Notes: generated by a model from the letters alone, not told the origin. A stretch of DNA of 64,000 nt from CAYMGM01 sp964390005 (GCA_964390005.1 CAYMGM010000003.1:62001-126000); one strand, 5' to 3'. Counted from the first letter of the stretch, positions 52,990 to 62,436 are shown. A program made the numbers and translations.

Positions 52990-55026
52990 TTAGCCGTTCA
53001 GGTTTTCAAAAAGCGCGCGCACAAGTGACAACGCAATGAGGACGATGGAAAGAAAACTGGCAATGGTGGCGGCGACGGGGCGTCCCAGCGTTTGATTGAC
53101 CTTGTCGCGGTTCTTTAGCATTTTGTCGATCTGCGTCATTTCGCGCGTGATGTCTTGGTACATCAGGCGCGCGCGCAGAAAATCCGTTTCATCGGCTTGA
53201 ATGCGTTTCGGGTCGTCAACCGCGCGCAAGATCGCGCCAAGGTTACCGTTTGACGCCGCTTCTTTAACCTCGCGACGGATTTTTTCCTGCAAGGGCTTGC
53301 TGATAAAGTGCCGGATGTTCGGCTCGATCATCGGTAGAATCCAGGCGGCAAGGCCTGGCACCTTATCGGGGCCGTAGCGGTACTGTAGCTCGCTGAACAG
53401 GTTCAGCATCGCGATGCCGCGGCGCAAAGGCTGCTCGCCCGGGCTCATCGCGCCAAAAAGCGCTTCGCTTCGTTTATCGCGGATCAACAGATAGGCTGCT
53501 AAATGACGGTCCATCGGCTCGGCTGGGCGCGCGCCTTGGGTCGCCAGCGCTTCAAGCGACGCTAAAACATGGCGTGGCGATAGAATATAAAAAGACCGCA
53601 GCATGGGGCTGAGGCACGGCAAATATTGGTTTAGGTCGTAAAGCGCCCGCTCGATCCCGTTGCCGAACGTCGTGCGGTCGATGTGATTGCGCACGCGGTC
53701 GATTTGCTGAATCGTGGGCAGCATTTCCGTTTGCATCTCGCGCTGCATGCCCGCCCAAGCGCCGACAAGGCCAGTCGAGATCAACTCGCTAATCGTTTGG
53801 ACATTGCCGTTCGTCAAAACGGAGTAAGCCAAAAAGCCCGCAACGCCAGACGGCATAACCGAAATGCCGCGGTAGCGGATCGGGCCGTCGGGATCCAGCG
53901 CCATGCTGACGCGCGCGACAAGCTGATCTTGTTGATGTCCGCTTTTGCCGCGCTCTAAGATCTCTTCGGCGATCTCGCTGACTTTCTTCGATCGGTCTTC
54001 GTCGCCTAGCGATCGCATCAGCCATTTTTGAAGCTGACCTGTCTCGACCATCTTGACGGCATCGGGCGGGTTGTTGACCAGCGCTGCCGCAAGCGGGCGC
54101 ACATGCCAATATTCTTTTCCTGCGATGTCAAAATGGCGCGTGGCGCGCCGTCCCGCATCCGAACTTTTGGGCGTCATGCGGCGGCCCGATTGCCATTGCT
54201 CAAGCTCGGCCGCGCTCCACCTTTGCGCCGGATCGTCGGCCAACAGACCGCGCAAAAGCTCGATATGCGACGAGGCAAGGCGTCGCGCGCCGATCAGCGT
54301 GCTGAACGTTCCTTTTTCCATTTTCATGGCTAAAAGCGTTTGATCGTCCATATCGGCCAAAGGATTCTGGCCCATGATGATCATGGCCATCGTGACACCA
54401 AAGGCATAGCAATCATCAACGTGAAGGCCAGGGCCGCGTCCCGCCGGTACGGCTTGAGAACGGTCAATTGGCTCGAACAAGGCCGGTTGATCAAAGCCGC
54501 AAGGAATGGTCAGGCAATCGCCAAACTGTGGCGGGGTCGAGCTGGCATGCCGCCAAAAAATGTTGGTCGGCCTGATCGCGCCATGAACAATGCCCGTGCG
54601 CTGAAAATCGAGCAAAGCGCGGATAAGCGGCGCGATAAAACTGTGTTTAAGCGAATCCTCGTTCATGACGGGATGAGGATCTTTTAAATTCTCCCAATAG
54701 CGCGGCGCGAGCGGCGTTTCAAAGGCAGCGGCAAAAAAAGATCCGCCGCGTTCAGGCCAATGAATAATGCCCGCTTCGCGCAAGCGCGGCACAGACGGAT
54801 TGTCAAGCGAGCGCAGCGCCGAGACAAGCTCAAGTCGCGGCAGGGGGCTGTTGGTGCAGATCATCGCCATCAAATCCGACGATCCCATGCCGCGAAACTG
54901 CGCGGCAAAGGCCTCGCCGCCACTGCTGTTAAAGGCAGGCAGGGGCTGGTCCTGAAAAATCGCGACCCGCCCTTCAAGCAGAAGGGGCGCGACTTTGGAT
55001 TCTGGTGCCGGGGCTTGAGGTGACAT
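52990..55026 (-). CDS. Pseudokinase with C-terminal membrane anchor
   Basis: The first about 290 residues resemble a Ser/Thr protein kinase C-lobe. The catalytic loop HRDLKPxN reads HGAIRPTN (H148 to N155), so the base Asp is replaced by Ala and the Lys by Arg. A later DDCYAFGVTMAMIIMGQNP helix matches kinase subdomain IX, and no clear glycine loop or DFG is seen. Residues 300-640 are helical and unknown. A hydrophobic helix near 655-675 would anchor it in the membrane. Regulation by binding rather than phosphorylation is likely. Confidence 0.7.
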   Translation of the reverse strand: MSPQAPAPESKVAPLLLEGRVAIFQDQPLPAFNSSGGEAFAAQFRGMGSSDLMAMICTNSPLPRLELVSALRSLDNPSVPRLREAGIIHWPERGGSFFAAAFETPLAPRYWENLKDPHPVMNEDSLKHSFIAPLIRALLDFQRTGIVHGAIRPTNIFWRHASSTPPQFGDCLTIPCGFDQPALFEPIDRSQAVPAGRGPGLHVDDCYAFGVTMAMIIMGQNPLADMDDQTLLAMKMEKGTFSTLIGARRLASSHIELLRGLLADDPAQRWSAAELEQWQSGRRMTPKSSDAGRRATRHFDIAGKEYWHVRPLAAALVNNPPDAVKMVETGQLQKWLMRSLGDEDRSKKVSEIAEEILERGKSGHQQDQLVARVSMALDPDGPIRYRGISVMPSGVAGFLAYSVLTNGNVQTISELISTGLVGAWAGMQREMQTEMLPTIQQIDRVRNHIDRTTFGNGIERALYDLNQYLPCLSPMLRSFYILSPRHVLASLEALATQGARPAEPMDRHLAAYLLIRDKRSEALFGAMSPGEQPLRRGIAMLNLFSELQYRYGPDKVPGLAAWILPMIEPNIRHFISKPLQEKIRREVKEAASNGNLGAILRAVDDPKRIQADETDFLRARLMYQDITREMTQIDKMLKNRDKVNQTLGRPVAATIASFLSIVLIALSLVRALFENLNG

Positions 55027-55143
55027 ACAAACAGCCGAAAAAGGAAAACAATCAGAAGAACCGAATCGGTGCCTTGAAGTTAACCAATAATCGCTGCGTG
55101 CGCCAGCTTTTGCACAGGTGGGGCGGGGCTTTAGGCTCGGGGC

Positions 55144-57003
55144 CTAGATCTGACGCACGCCCCGCGTCTCTTTTCCGGGGCGGTCTGACCAGCTTTGAGC
55201 GACGCCAAGCCCAAGAAGAATTGCATAACTGGCGGCAATGGCTGGAATTTGCAGGCTAAAGTCTGCCAAAGCATGCAGCCCCACCAAAACACTGGCGGCC
55301 AAACCTAAGGTCGGCACATATTCCATGCGTCGTCGCTGCCGCACGCCTTGCGCACAAAGCGAAAGAAGGACCAAAAGCATGACGCCAAAAACAATGCAGG
55401 CTGGCAAGCCCCACTCGACGGCCAGCTCAAGATAATCGTTATGGGCGTGTTGAAAGCGCAAAGGCAGCGTATCGTTACGATAAAGGCGGAACGCGTTTTC
55501 AAAAGCGCCGAGCCCAAAGCCAAGCCACGGATTGTCCAAAATAGCATCGGCGGCCAGATCATAGGCGCGCAGGCGCATTTCGGCGTCTTCGCCCAAAGTC
55601 GGCGAAACGCCTTCGCCGCGCGCGACAAGCAAATGTCCCGATGCGGCCAAAAGGCCGCCTAACAAGCCGATCAAGACAAGGCCGATGGCCAGGCCGCGCC
55701 AGCTTATGCCAAAACGGTTGATGATCAGACAAACGACAAAGACAAGCGCCCCCCCCGCCGTGCTGAAAAAGCCCGCGCGCGATCCCGATAAGACAAGAGC
55801 ACAGAACAAAAGAACAGGCGGAAGAAAGACAAACAGGTCTTTGCGTTTCAGCCCCGTGCAAAAAGTCACGAAACGAATGCCCCACGAAAAATTCGTTCCG
55901 CCCATGCCAAAACGGTGTTTCATTTGCTGCCAAAGTAAGGCCAAACTTGCCAGAAAGGCTAAGCCCGTGTAGGTCGCAAAAGAGTTCTTGTTGATAAACG
56001 GCCCCGTGACAAAGCCTTCATACATCGTTTTGGGAAACCATAGAACGCGCTCTATCCCCAGCCAATGATCCAACAAGCCATATACGGCGTAAAAACAGGC
56101 CGTGCCGACAAAGACGCGCAACATAAGCTTGGCGCGCGCGCCGTCTCTTCCGGCAAACAAGGCCAACAGGAAAAAAACGACATAGGACAAAACACGGGTC
56201 AATGATTCCTGTGCCGCGCTGGGGTCGATTGAAATCGCGCCATCTGACGGCGATTGGCCCGTAAGGGGGGCAGCCTCGATCCACAAGGGATGATGCCACG
56301 CGAGCGGCGTCCAGCTTACGACTTGAACCCAGCTCCAGCCAATCAGCGCTGTCATCAAGCCAACGGCAACAGCTAGCCTTTTATAAGGCGCGGCGCCCTC
56401 CCACTTTTCAGGCTTTTTGTAACGCGCATAAAGCGCGGCCATTAAAATCAACGCGCAAAAAACGCCCATAAGATCGCTGGACCAAGGGCGGTTGGCCCCA
56501 AAAGGAAGCGGTAAAAGCGCCCACAACCCCATAAAAGCTAAAAACCATCCCGGCTTGTCGGCAAACAGGGGGGCGGTTTGTTTGGTTGCGGCTTTCATCG
56601 CCTGCGCCCGACGCCGCGGTTGAGACTTTTCTTCTGCAACCATCGCGTCAAACGCCGCGCGGGAGGGAAACGGTTTTTGCGGCCTTGGCTGCGGCAGAAC
56701 GGGGGCTTCAGGGGCTTCCGTGAGCGCCGGTTCTTGCGGTTGCTCATTCTCTGGCGCTGGCTCTTGTTGAGGCTCTGGTGCGGGTGGGGCAGGGGCTTCT
56801 TGAGGCGCGATAATCTCTTCGGCGACCTTGACCTCTTCTGTCGTTTTTTCTGCTGCGTTTTCTGGCGCGACGGGCGGCTCGGGCAAATCTAACGCCAGAT
56901 TTTCTGGGGCGACAGCTGCCTGCGTTTCAGCCGTGGCGCGCTTTGATGTCGCGCCTTTCTTTTTGCGAGAGCCTGTCCGTGAAGCGTTCTTTTTCGTAGC
57001 CAT
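55144..57003 (-). CDS. O-antigen ligase family protein with long charged N-terminus
   Basis: WaaL/Wzy_C-type membrane enzymes join or polymerise surface polysaccharide. The 619-residue product has about 12 hydrophobic helices after residue 145, with the conserved GSRAGF and, later, the HAHNDYLEL motif. Before the first helix lie a lysine-rich segment (1-30) and an acidic proline/glutamate stretch (about 40-110) that are unusual. The ATG at 57003 is preferred over a longer frame. It stands alone, so whether it acts on LPS or another polymer is open. Confidence 0.82.
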   Translation of the reverse strand: MATKKNASRTGSRKKKGATSKRATAETQAAVAPENLALDLPEPPVAPENAAEKTTEEVKVAEEIIAPQEAPAPPAPEPQQEPAPENEQPQEPALTEAPEAPVLPQPRPQKPFPSRAAFDAMVAEEKSQPRRRAQAMKAATKQTAPLFADKPGWFLAFMGLWALLPLPFGANRPWSSDLMGVFCALILMAALYARYKKPEKWEGAAPYKRLAVAVGLMTALIGWSWVQVVSWTPLAWHHPLWIEAAPLTGQSPSDGAISIDPSAAQESLTRVLSYVVFFLLALFAGRDGARAKLMLRVFVGTACFYAVYGLLDHWLGIERVLWFPKTMYEGFVTGPFINKNSFATYTGLAFLASLALLWQQMKHRFGMGGTNFSWGIRFVTFCTGLKRKDLFVFLPPVLLFCALVLSGSRAGFFSTAGGALVFVVCLIINRFGISWRGLAIGLVLIGLLGGLLAASGHLLVARGEGVSPTLGEDAEMRLRAYDLAADAILDNPWLGFGLGAFENAFRLYRNDTLPLRFQHAHNDYLELAVEWGLPACIVFGVMLLVLLSLCAQGVRQRRRMEYVPTLGLAASVLVGLHALADFSLQIPAIAASYAILLGLGVAQSWSDRPGKETRGVRQI

Positions 57004-57130
57004 GCCAAGACCAAGTAAAAACAAAAGGTTATAATGTATTTCCCCGTCCTTTATAAAGCATCTTGCCGCTAAAGGCAAAAAAGGGATGGGTGTGTCTAAG
57101 TAATTAAAAAATAAGTCTAATTTGGATGTG

Positions 57131-57162
57131 AAAGAAAAGGCGCGCCCTTTTCAGAGCGCGCC
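57131..57162 (-). terminator. Intrinsic terminator after the alcohol dehydrogenase
   Basis: On the minus strand a 7-bp stem GGCGCGC/GCGCGCC with a 10-base loop is followed by TTTTCTTT, 27 bases after the stop codon. Confidence 0.88.
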
Positions 57163-57188
57163 TTCATCTTAAGTAACAGCCTAAATGA

Positions 57189-58370
57189 TTAGAGGGCTGT
57201 CTTGTAGATCGCCGCGATTTCCGCATCTTTGGCGCGGCGCGGGTTGGTCAAGCCACAGACGTCTTTCTGCGCATTGGCCGTCATAGTGGGGATGTCGGCT
57301 TCTTTGACGTCTTTGCCGTACATCTTGCCCAAATCGACCAAGCCCGCGGGGATGCCGACGTCAGCCGACAAACGCGCCATGGCTTCAACAGCCAATTCGG
57401 CGGCGTCGCGCTGCGACAAGCCTGTGATATCTTCGCCGAAGTGAACAGCCATTTCGGCGAACTTTTCGACGCGCGAGATCAAGTTGAAGCGTTGCACGTG
57501 CGGCAGCAAAACCGCGTTGCACATACCGTGCGGCAAATCATAGAAGCCGCCCAGCTGGTGCGCCATCGCGTGGACATAACCCAGGCTGGCGTTGTTGAAA
57601 GCCATACCAGCCAAATATTCGGCATGGGCCATCGCGTCGCGTGCTTCGATATCGGCGCCATTGGCCACGGCCTTGCGCAGATATTTGAAGATCAGCTTGA
57701 AGGTCATAATAGCAGCCGAATCTGTCATTGGCGTCGCGGCTGTCGAAACGAAAGCTTCAACGGCGTGCGTCAAAGCGTCCATACCGGTCGCAGCGGTCAA
57801 GGACGGCGGCATGCCGACCATCAACATCGGATCATTGATCGCAACGTTCGGCGTGACGCGCCAATCGACGATCGCCATTTTCACATGACGGGCCGTATCG
57901 GTGATGATGGTGAAACGCGTCATTTCCGAAGCCGTGCCAGCCGTCGTGTTGACAGCGACATAAGGCATCAAAGGCTGCGTCGATTTGTCGAGACCTTCAT
58001 AATCTTGGATCTTGCCGCCATTTTTGACGACGAGGCCAATGGCCTTACCGCAGTCATGGGGGCTGCCGCCGCCCAGCGTGATCAAGCTGTCGCAGCCGCT
58101 GCTTTTGTACAGATCGGCGCCAGCATGAACATTGCTGTCGGTGGGGTTGGGGACGGTTTCGTCGAAAATGGTATAGGACATGCCAGCGCCATCCAGAAGG
58201 TCGGTCACCGTTTTCAGGATGCCAGCGGCAGCGACGCCTTTATCCGTAACGATCAGCGGCTTTTGGCCGCCCAGCGCTTTAATTTTGGCGGGCAGGGTTT
58301 TCACAGCCCCAATGCCGATTTGCGTTTCGCTCGGCATAAAGAAGCCAAAAACCTGATCTTGAACTGCCAT
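57189..58370 (-). CDS. Iron-containing (group III) alcohol dehydrogenase
   Basis: This NAD-dependent alcohol dehydrogenase of 393 residues is close in pattern to AdhB/EutG and methanol-type enzymes. The cofactor loop is GGGSPHDCGKAIG, and metal ligands lie in the block around YVHAMAHQLGGFYDLPHGMC. An AAAGGAG site precedes the ATG at 58370; an upstream in-frame start would add a non-homologous stretch. The gene is monocistronic. The preferred alcohol cannot be assigned. Confidence 0.93.
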   Translation of the reverse strand: MAVQDQVFGFFMPSETQIGIGAVKTLPAKIKALGGQKPLIVTDKGVAAAGILKTVTDLLDGAGMSYTIFDETVPNPTDSNVHAGADLYKSSGCDSLITLGGGSPHDCGKAIGLVVKNGGKIQDYEGLDKSTQPLMPYVAVNTTAGTASEMTRFTIITDTARHVKMAIVDWRVTPNVAINDPMLMVGMPPSLTAATGMDALTHAVEAFVSTAATPMTDSAAIMTFKLIFKYLRKAVANGADIEARDAMAHAEYLAGMAFNNASLGYVHAMAHQLGGFYDLPHGMCNAVLLPHVQRFNLISRVEKFAEMAVHFGEDITGLSQRDAAELAVEAMARLSADVGIPAGLVDLGKMYGKDVKEADIPTMTANAQKDVCGLTNPRRAKDAEIAAIYKTAL

Positions 58371-58747
58371 GGAAAAACTCCTTTGGTTAAGTTTAGGTGG
58401 TTTGAAGAAATCAGACAGATCCGGACGACCTGTCGTCGAGACCGAGGGGGATAAAAACACAAGCCGACTAAAGCTTGGTTAACGGGAAGTGTGATCTAAC
58501 TTTTTGTTTTGTCAACGCAATCTTAAAGAATTCAGTAAAATCCGCAGGATGCGGGGTTTGTACACAGATAGGCATGCCGTTTGTGCCCGAATAAAAAGTG
58601 TGATTCGTTTGGGAAGAGGCACAAGGGGGCGCGAAGAAAAAAAGAAGGGAAGGGGTTTTTCTTGTTGATTTACGGCTTCGGCTCGTTTAACAGTGCGCGG
58701 CGCCCGATGATGCAGCCTGAGGGGCTGTTGTTTTGTGCGCAAGAGAA
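58371..58747. other. Intergenic DNA between adh and tRNA-Glu
   Basis: No gene is seen. A minus-strand TTGACA (58515-58510) is a possible -35 element for adh; a matching -10 is not clear. The right part should hold the tRNA-Glu promoter, where TTGATT and TAACAG 17 bases apart are weak candidates. Confidence 0.35.
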
Positions 58748-58823
58748 GTCCCCTTCGTCTAGAGGCCTAGGACACCACCCTTTCACGGTGAAAACACGGG
58801 TTCGAATCCCGTAGGGGACGCCA
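58748..58823 (+). tRNA. tRNA-Glu(TTC)
   Basis: A 76-base cloverleaf with encoded CCA: acceptor GTCCCCT/AGGGGAC, D arm, anticodon loop CTTTCAC with anticodon TTC, and T arm with GGTTCGAATCC. The first anticodon-stem pair is a C-A mismatch; the other four are paired. The sequence is close to the bacterial consensus for tRNA-Glu. Its 3' end is repeated at 62424. Confidence 0.95.
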
Positions 58824-58859
58824 ACAAAAGAGCCGCCATTTGGGCGGCTTTTTTGTTGG
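58821..58859 (+). terminator. Terminator directly after tRNA-Glu
   Basis: AGCCGCC/GGCGGCT with a 5-base loop is followed by six T. The outer sequence extends the pairing to about 17 bp, so that the tRNA CCA itself lies in the stem. Confidence 0.88.
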
Positions 58860-59099
58860 CGTTTTCTTCCGTAGAAAGAACCCGTAGGGCCGGCGGGCCG
58901 CCGGGGGCCTTTGTTATTCTTTCCGCGTCATCTCAATGTTTGATGGCTGAAACGCCTGTGAAGCGGTGGGAGAACTTAACGGTATTGATTTAAGACTATT
59001 TTAAGCTTGCCTTGCTAGCGATAGTATTCACACTCGTCGTGAGAGGTGGGATTCGCGCCTCTGCACGTTTCTTTCTGCCTATCCACTTGGGTGATTTCC

Positions 59100-62000
59100 A
59101 TGTCCTCTTTCCCGCTCAGAACATTCCTTGCCGCGTTGCTGGCTTCAAGCTGCTTTGTGCCTGTGGCGCAGGCGGCGACGATCACATGGGACGGCGGGGC
59201 GGGAACATCAAGCTGGTTTGATGCTAACAATTGGAGTGGAAATGCCGTTCCGACGAGTAGTGATGAAGTGCGGTTGGATGCAATAGGCGTTGACGTTAAC
59301 GGACTTGTGGAAAGCACTGCGACGCTAAGCGTTGGGCATACAGGAACTGCTTCTTTGGCAATTGAGAATGGCGGCGCTGTTACGTCGTCTTCAGGTAATC
59401 ATATTTTTGTTGGAAATGCCTCTGGCAGCAATGGAACGATTACAGTTAATGGAACGAACTCGACGTTAGAAAGCGGAAACCAGCTTATTGTCGGATATCA
59501 TGGCACGGGACGTTTAACCATTTCAGATGGTGGAAATGCAACAGCAGATTCAAGTATTTATGCTGGTTACCTAACGGATGGTGTCGGCACGATTGTCGTT
59601 ACAGGCTCTGATTCGATGTTGGAGAGTGGAAAACATTTTTTCGTTGGCTATTCCGGTAGCGGCAGCCTAACGGTTTCTGATGGTGGTACCGTCAGCTCTG
59701 CATCAGGGTATAATATTTATGCAGGTACCTATACTGGAAGCACAGGAACAATCACAGTAACAGACATTGGATCGACGTTGGAGAGTGGAAATGCCGTCGT
59801 TATCGGCAATTATGGCACTGGCACGCTGACAATATCTGGCGGAGGCTATGTCGGCTCTACGGATGACAGCATTTATGTAGGTTACAACGCTGGTAGCACA
59901 GGAACAATCACAGTAACAGGTTCTGGATCAACGTTGGCGAGTGGCAGAAATGTTTACATAGGCCAATCAGGCACAGGTACGCTGGTCATCTCGGATGGTG
60001 GTATTGTGAGTGATGCCTATGGAGAAATAGGAACCGTAGCTAACTCTATCGGCACAGTAACTGTAGTCGGTACAGGATCAAGGTGGACAAACTCTGATAT
60101 TCTGTATGTTGGGCGTTCCGGTTCCGGAACGATGTTGGTTTCTTCTGGAGGCACTGTTAGTAGTGGCACCTCTTATATCGGGGCATGGAGCAACTCCACG
60201 GGCGACGTCACAGTAACCGGCTTGGGATCAACGCTGGAAAGCGGGCAGAATATTTCCGTCGGAAATGCGGGTGACGGCACACTCACGGTATCAGACTCTG
60301 GCACCGTTTCCACGTCTGGCGTCCTCACCATCGCGGCGGACACCGTCTCCACCGGTACGCTGAACATCGGTGCGGCGTCGGGCTCTTCTGCCGTGGCTCC
60401 CGGCACGGTTACAGCCTCGCGCGGCATCGTCTTCGGCGGCGGCACCGGTACGATCGTCTTCAACCATACATCGACCAACTATACCTTCGCGTCGTCGATC
60501 TCCGGCGTGGGCACTATCGAGAGCGTCACGGGTACGACCTATCTCACTGGCGATCTTTCCGGCTTTTCCGGCACGTTCGATCTCGAGGGCGGGACGTTGA
60601 GCGTCGTGACCTCCGGCGTGCAGACCCTTTCAAACAGCCTCTCGGGCTCGGGCACCATGGCCTTCGCCTCCGGCACCACCTACCTGACTGGCGACAGCTC
60701 GTCTTTCACCGGCACGGCAGCCGTGTCCGGTTCGGGGATCCTGTCCGTGAACGGAACACTCGGGGGTACGGTGGACGTAGCTGACGGCGGCACCTTGAAG
60801 GGCTCGGGCACCGTCGGTGGGATTGATGCGGCTTCGGGCGGCACAGTCGCCCCTGGCAACTCCATCGGAACCCTTTCTGTCTCTGGCAATGTGAGCTTTG
60901 CTAGTGGTTCGACCTATGACGTTGAGGCCAATCTTACCAGCTCGGACAAAATCGTAGCCACAGGCGCGGCCACAATCACGGGCGGAGACGTATCGCTGAT
61001 CGCCTATCAAGGGGCGCTGCTTCGCGCCGGGACCACCTACACCATCTTGACCGCCGATGGCGGCGTCTCAGGCACGTTTGACAGCATTTCTTTTGCCGAT
61101 CCTCTTCTCTTTTTGACCGCGACGCTGTCCTATGATGCGACGGATGTTTACGCCTCAGTGATCCGCAATGGGGTTAGCTTGGCCAGCGTGGCCGGATCGG
61201 GCAATCAGGCGAACGCCGCCGCCGCAATCGAAAGCCTTGGCGCCGGGAATGCCGTTTACGATGCCGTGGCCATGCAAAGCGATGTCGGCACGACACGCCA
61301 AGCCTATCAGGCTCTGTCAGGCGAGATTCACGCGAACGTGAAGGCCACGCTTCTTGAAGATCAAGCCGCCTTCGGGCGCGTCTTGGCCGGACGTTTGGCG
61401 CAGGCCGAAGACAATCAAACAGGGTTTGCCGCGCCGGTGACGGCTCCGGCCCCTGTGGTCGCTTCTGCGCGCGGGCGGATCCTTTATGGCGACAAGATCG
61501 CGAATGATGCTGCTGTTGCAAATGCCAAGATTGCGCCGACCGTTTGGGCGCAGGGCTTTGGCGGCTGGGGCAGCCGCGACGGCGACGCGAACGCCAGAGA
61601 TTTTAAGCATCAAGACAAAGGTCTGATGCTGGGCGTGGACGGGATGATGGGGGATAACTGGCGTCTTGGCCTCGCCTTTGGCTATGACCATGCGGATTAT
61701 AATCAAGAGGACGAGACAGGCGACAAGGGCACGTCAGAGCGTTACAGCGTCTCGGCCTATGGCGGGCGGAGCTGGGGCAAGCTGAGCCTGCGAACTGGCC
61801 TTACCTATGCCTATAGCGACATCGACACCAAGCGGGGCGTGAGCTTTCCTTATTACAGCGATTATCTGAAAGGCTCCTATAACGCCCACAGCGTGAGCGG
61901 CTTTGCAGAAACGGCCTATGGCTTTGGCGACAAGGAAAGCAAGATCGAGCCCTTCGCCAATCTGGCTTGGGGTTATGTGAATGTGCCCGGCTTTACCGAA

Positions 62001-62366
62001 AAAGGCGGCGCGGCGGCGCTGACCGCCGAAGACAGCGACGGAACGCTGGGCAGCACAACGCTGGGCGCGCGGGTGCGGCAAGTCTTGCCCTTCCTGACAT
62101 CGGCCAACAATCGGGCGGCGTTCCAAGCCTCGGCGGGGTGGATGCACGCGATTGGCGACGCGAACCCCGAGACCAGCTTGCGCTTTGCGGGCTCTCGCGC
62201 CTTTGAAACCCAAGCGGCCCCGCTGGCCCGCGATGCCGCTGTTCTTGGCGCTGGCGTTGATTATCTGATCGGCCAGCAAACCACGCTTGGCCTTGCGTAC
62301 ACCGGCCAGATCGGCGCGCACGCCGACACCCAAGCCCTTCGCGGGAATCTGAGCTATCGGTTCTAA
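59100..62366 (+). CDS. Type Va autotransporter with repetitive passenger
   Basis: This is a surface-exposed or secreted protein exported through its own C-terminal barrel. The 1088-residue product has a signal peptide (about 1-26) and a passenger of beta-helix repeats of about 50 residues, each with LESGN, VGxxGTGxLTISDGG and GTITVTG phrases (about residues 65-420). A GC-richer beta-helix continues to about 700. The autotransporter beta-barrel covers about 810-1088 and ends in the typical Tyr-Arg-Phe. A longer upstream start is rejected because the signal peptide begins at this ATG. Confidence 0.93.
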   Translation: MSSFPLRTFLAALLASSCFVPVAQAATITWDGGAGTSSWFDANNWSGNAVPTSSDEVRLDAIGVDVNGLVESTATLSVGHTGTASLAIENGGAVTSSSGNHIFVGNASGSNGTITVNGTNSTLESGNQLIVGYHGTGRLTISDGGNATADSSIYAGYLTDGVGTIVVTGSDSMLESGKHFFVGYSGSGSLTVSDGGTVSSASGYNIYAGTYTGSTGTITVTDIGSTLESGNAVVIGNYGTGTLTISGGGYVGSTDDSIYVGYNAGSTGTITVTGSGSTLASGRNVYIGQSGTGTLVISDGGIVSDAYGEIGTVANSIGTVTVVGTGSRWTNSDILYVGRSGSGTMLVSSGGTVSSGTSYIGAWSNSTGDVTVTGLGSTLESGQNISVGNAGDGTLTVSDSGTVSTSGVLTIAADTVSTGTLNIGAASGSSAVAPGTVTASRGIVFGGGTGTIVFNHTSTNYTFASSISGVGTIESVTGTTYLTGDLSGFSGTFDLEGGTLSVVTSGVQTLSNSLSGSGTMAFASGTTYLTGDSSSFTGTAAVSGSGILSVNGTLGGTVDVADGGTLKGSGTVGGIDAASGGTVAPGNSIGTLSVSGNVSFASGSTYDVEANLTSSDKIVATGAATITGGDVSLIAYQGALLRAGTTYTILTADGGVSGTFDSISFADPLLFLTATLSYDATDVYASVIRNGVSLASVAGSGNQANAAAAIESLGAGNAVYDAVAMQSDVGTTRQAYQALSGEIHANVKATLLEDQAAFGRVLAGRLAQAEDNQTGFAAPVTAPAPVVASARGRILYGDKIANDAAVANAKIAPTVWAQGFGGWGSRDGDANARDFKHQDKGLMLGVDGMMGDNWRLGLAFGYDHADYNQEDETGDKGTSERYSVSAYGGRSWGKLSLRTGLTYAYSDIDTKRGVSFPYYSDYLKGSYNAHSVSGFAETAYGFGDKESKIEPFANLAWGYVNVPGFTEKGGAAALTAEDSDGTLGSTTLGARVRQVLPFLTSANNRAAFQASAGWMHAIGDANPETSLRFAGSRAFETQAAPLARDAAVLGAGVDYLIGQQTTLGLAYTGQIGAHADTQALRGNLSYRF
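59739..59919 (+). repeat. Direct repeat inside the autotransporter passenger
   Basis: A 25-bp sequence at 59739-59763 recurs exactly at 59895-59919, 156 bp (52 codons) apart, in frame. It reflects recent duplication of a passenger repeat unit and could support repeat-number change. Confidence 0.85.
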
Positions 62367-62393
62367 GAAAGAGCCCCTTAGCGCAGTGGAGGA

Positions 62394-62422
62394 TCAAAAG
62401 GTGAGCTGAGCTCACCTTTTGA
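62394..62422. terminator. Palindromic terminator after the autotransporter
   Basis: A perfect 13-bp inverted repeat (TCAAAAGGTGAGC with its complement) has a 3-base loop, 28 bases after the stop. The A and T tracts lie within the stem, a bidirectional terminator design. Confidence 0.75.
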
Positions 62423-62423
62423 C

Positions 62424-62436
62424 AATCCCGTAGGGG
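62424..62436 (+). repeat. Copy of the tRNA-Glu 3' end (candidate attR)
   Basis: AATCCCGTAGGGG matches the T arm and acceptor end of tRNA-Glu(TTC) exactly over 13 bases. The following GCAACA resembles GCCAACA after the tRNA with a small deletion. It follows the autotransporter terminator by one base. Confidence 0.55.

Larger units (their letters stand above)
58805..62436. mobile_element. Possible small island flanked by tRNA-Glu 3'-end repeats
   Basis: The 13-mer AATCCCGTAGGGG at the tRNA-Glu 3' end (58805-58817) recurs in the same orientation at 62424-62436, just after the autotransporter gene. The segment between carries only that gene. Direct repeats of a tRNA 3' end are the usual scar of integrase-mediated insertion. 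No integrase is found inside or nearby, so it would be a non-autonomous or decayed element. Confidence 0.45.

Noticed and set aside
58881..58889. CCCGTAGGG just after the tRNA-Glu terminator as a further att copy
   Set aside because: Only nine bases match and the flanks differ, so it is weaker than the 13-base copy; it does caution that part of the motif can recur by chance.
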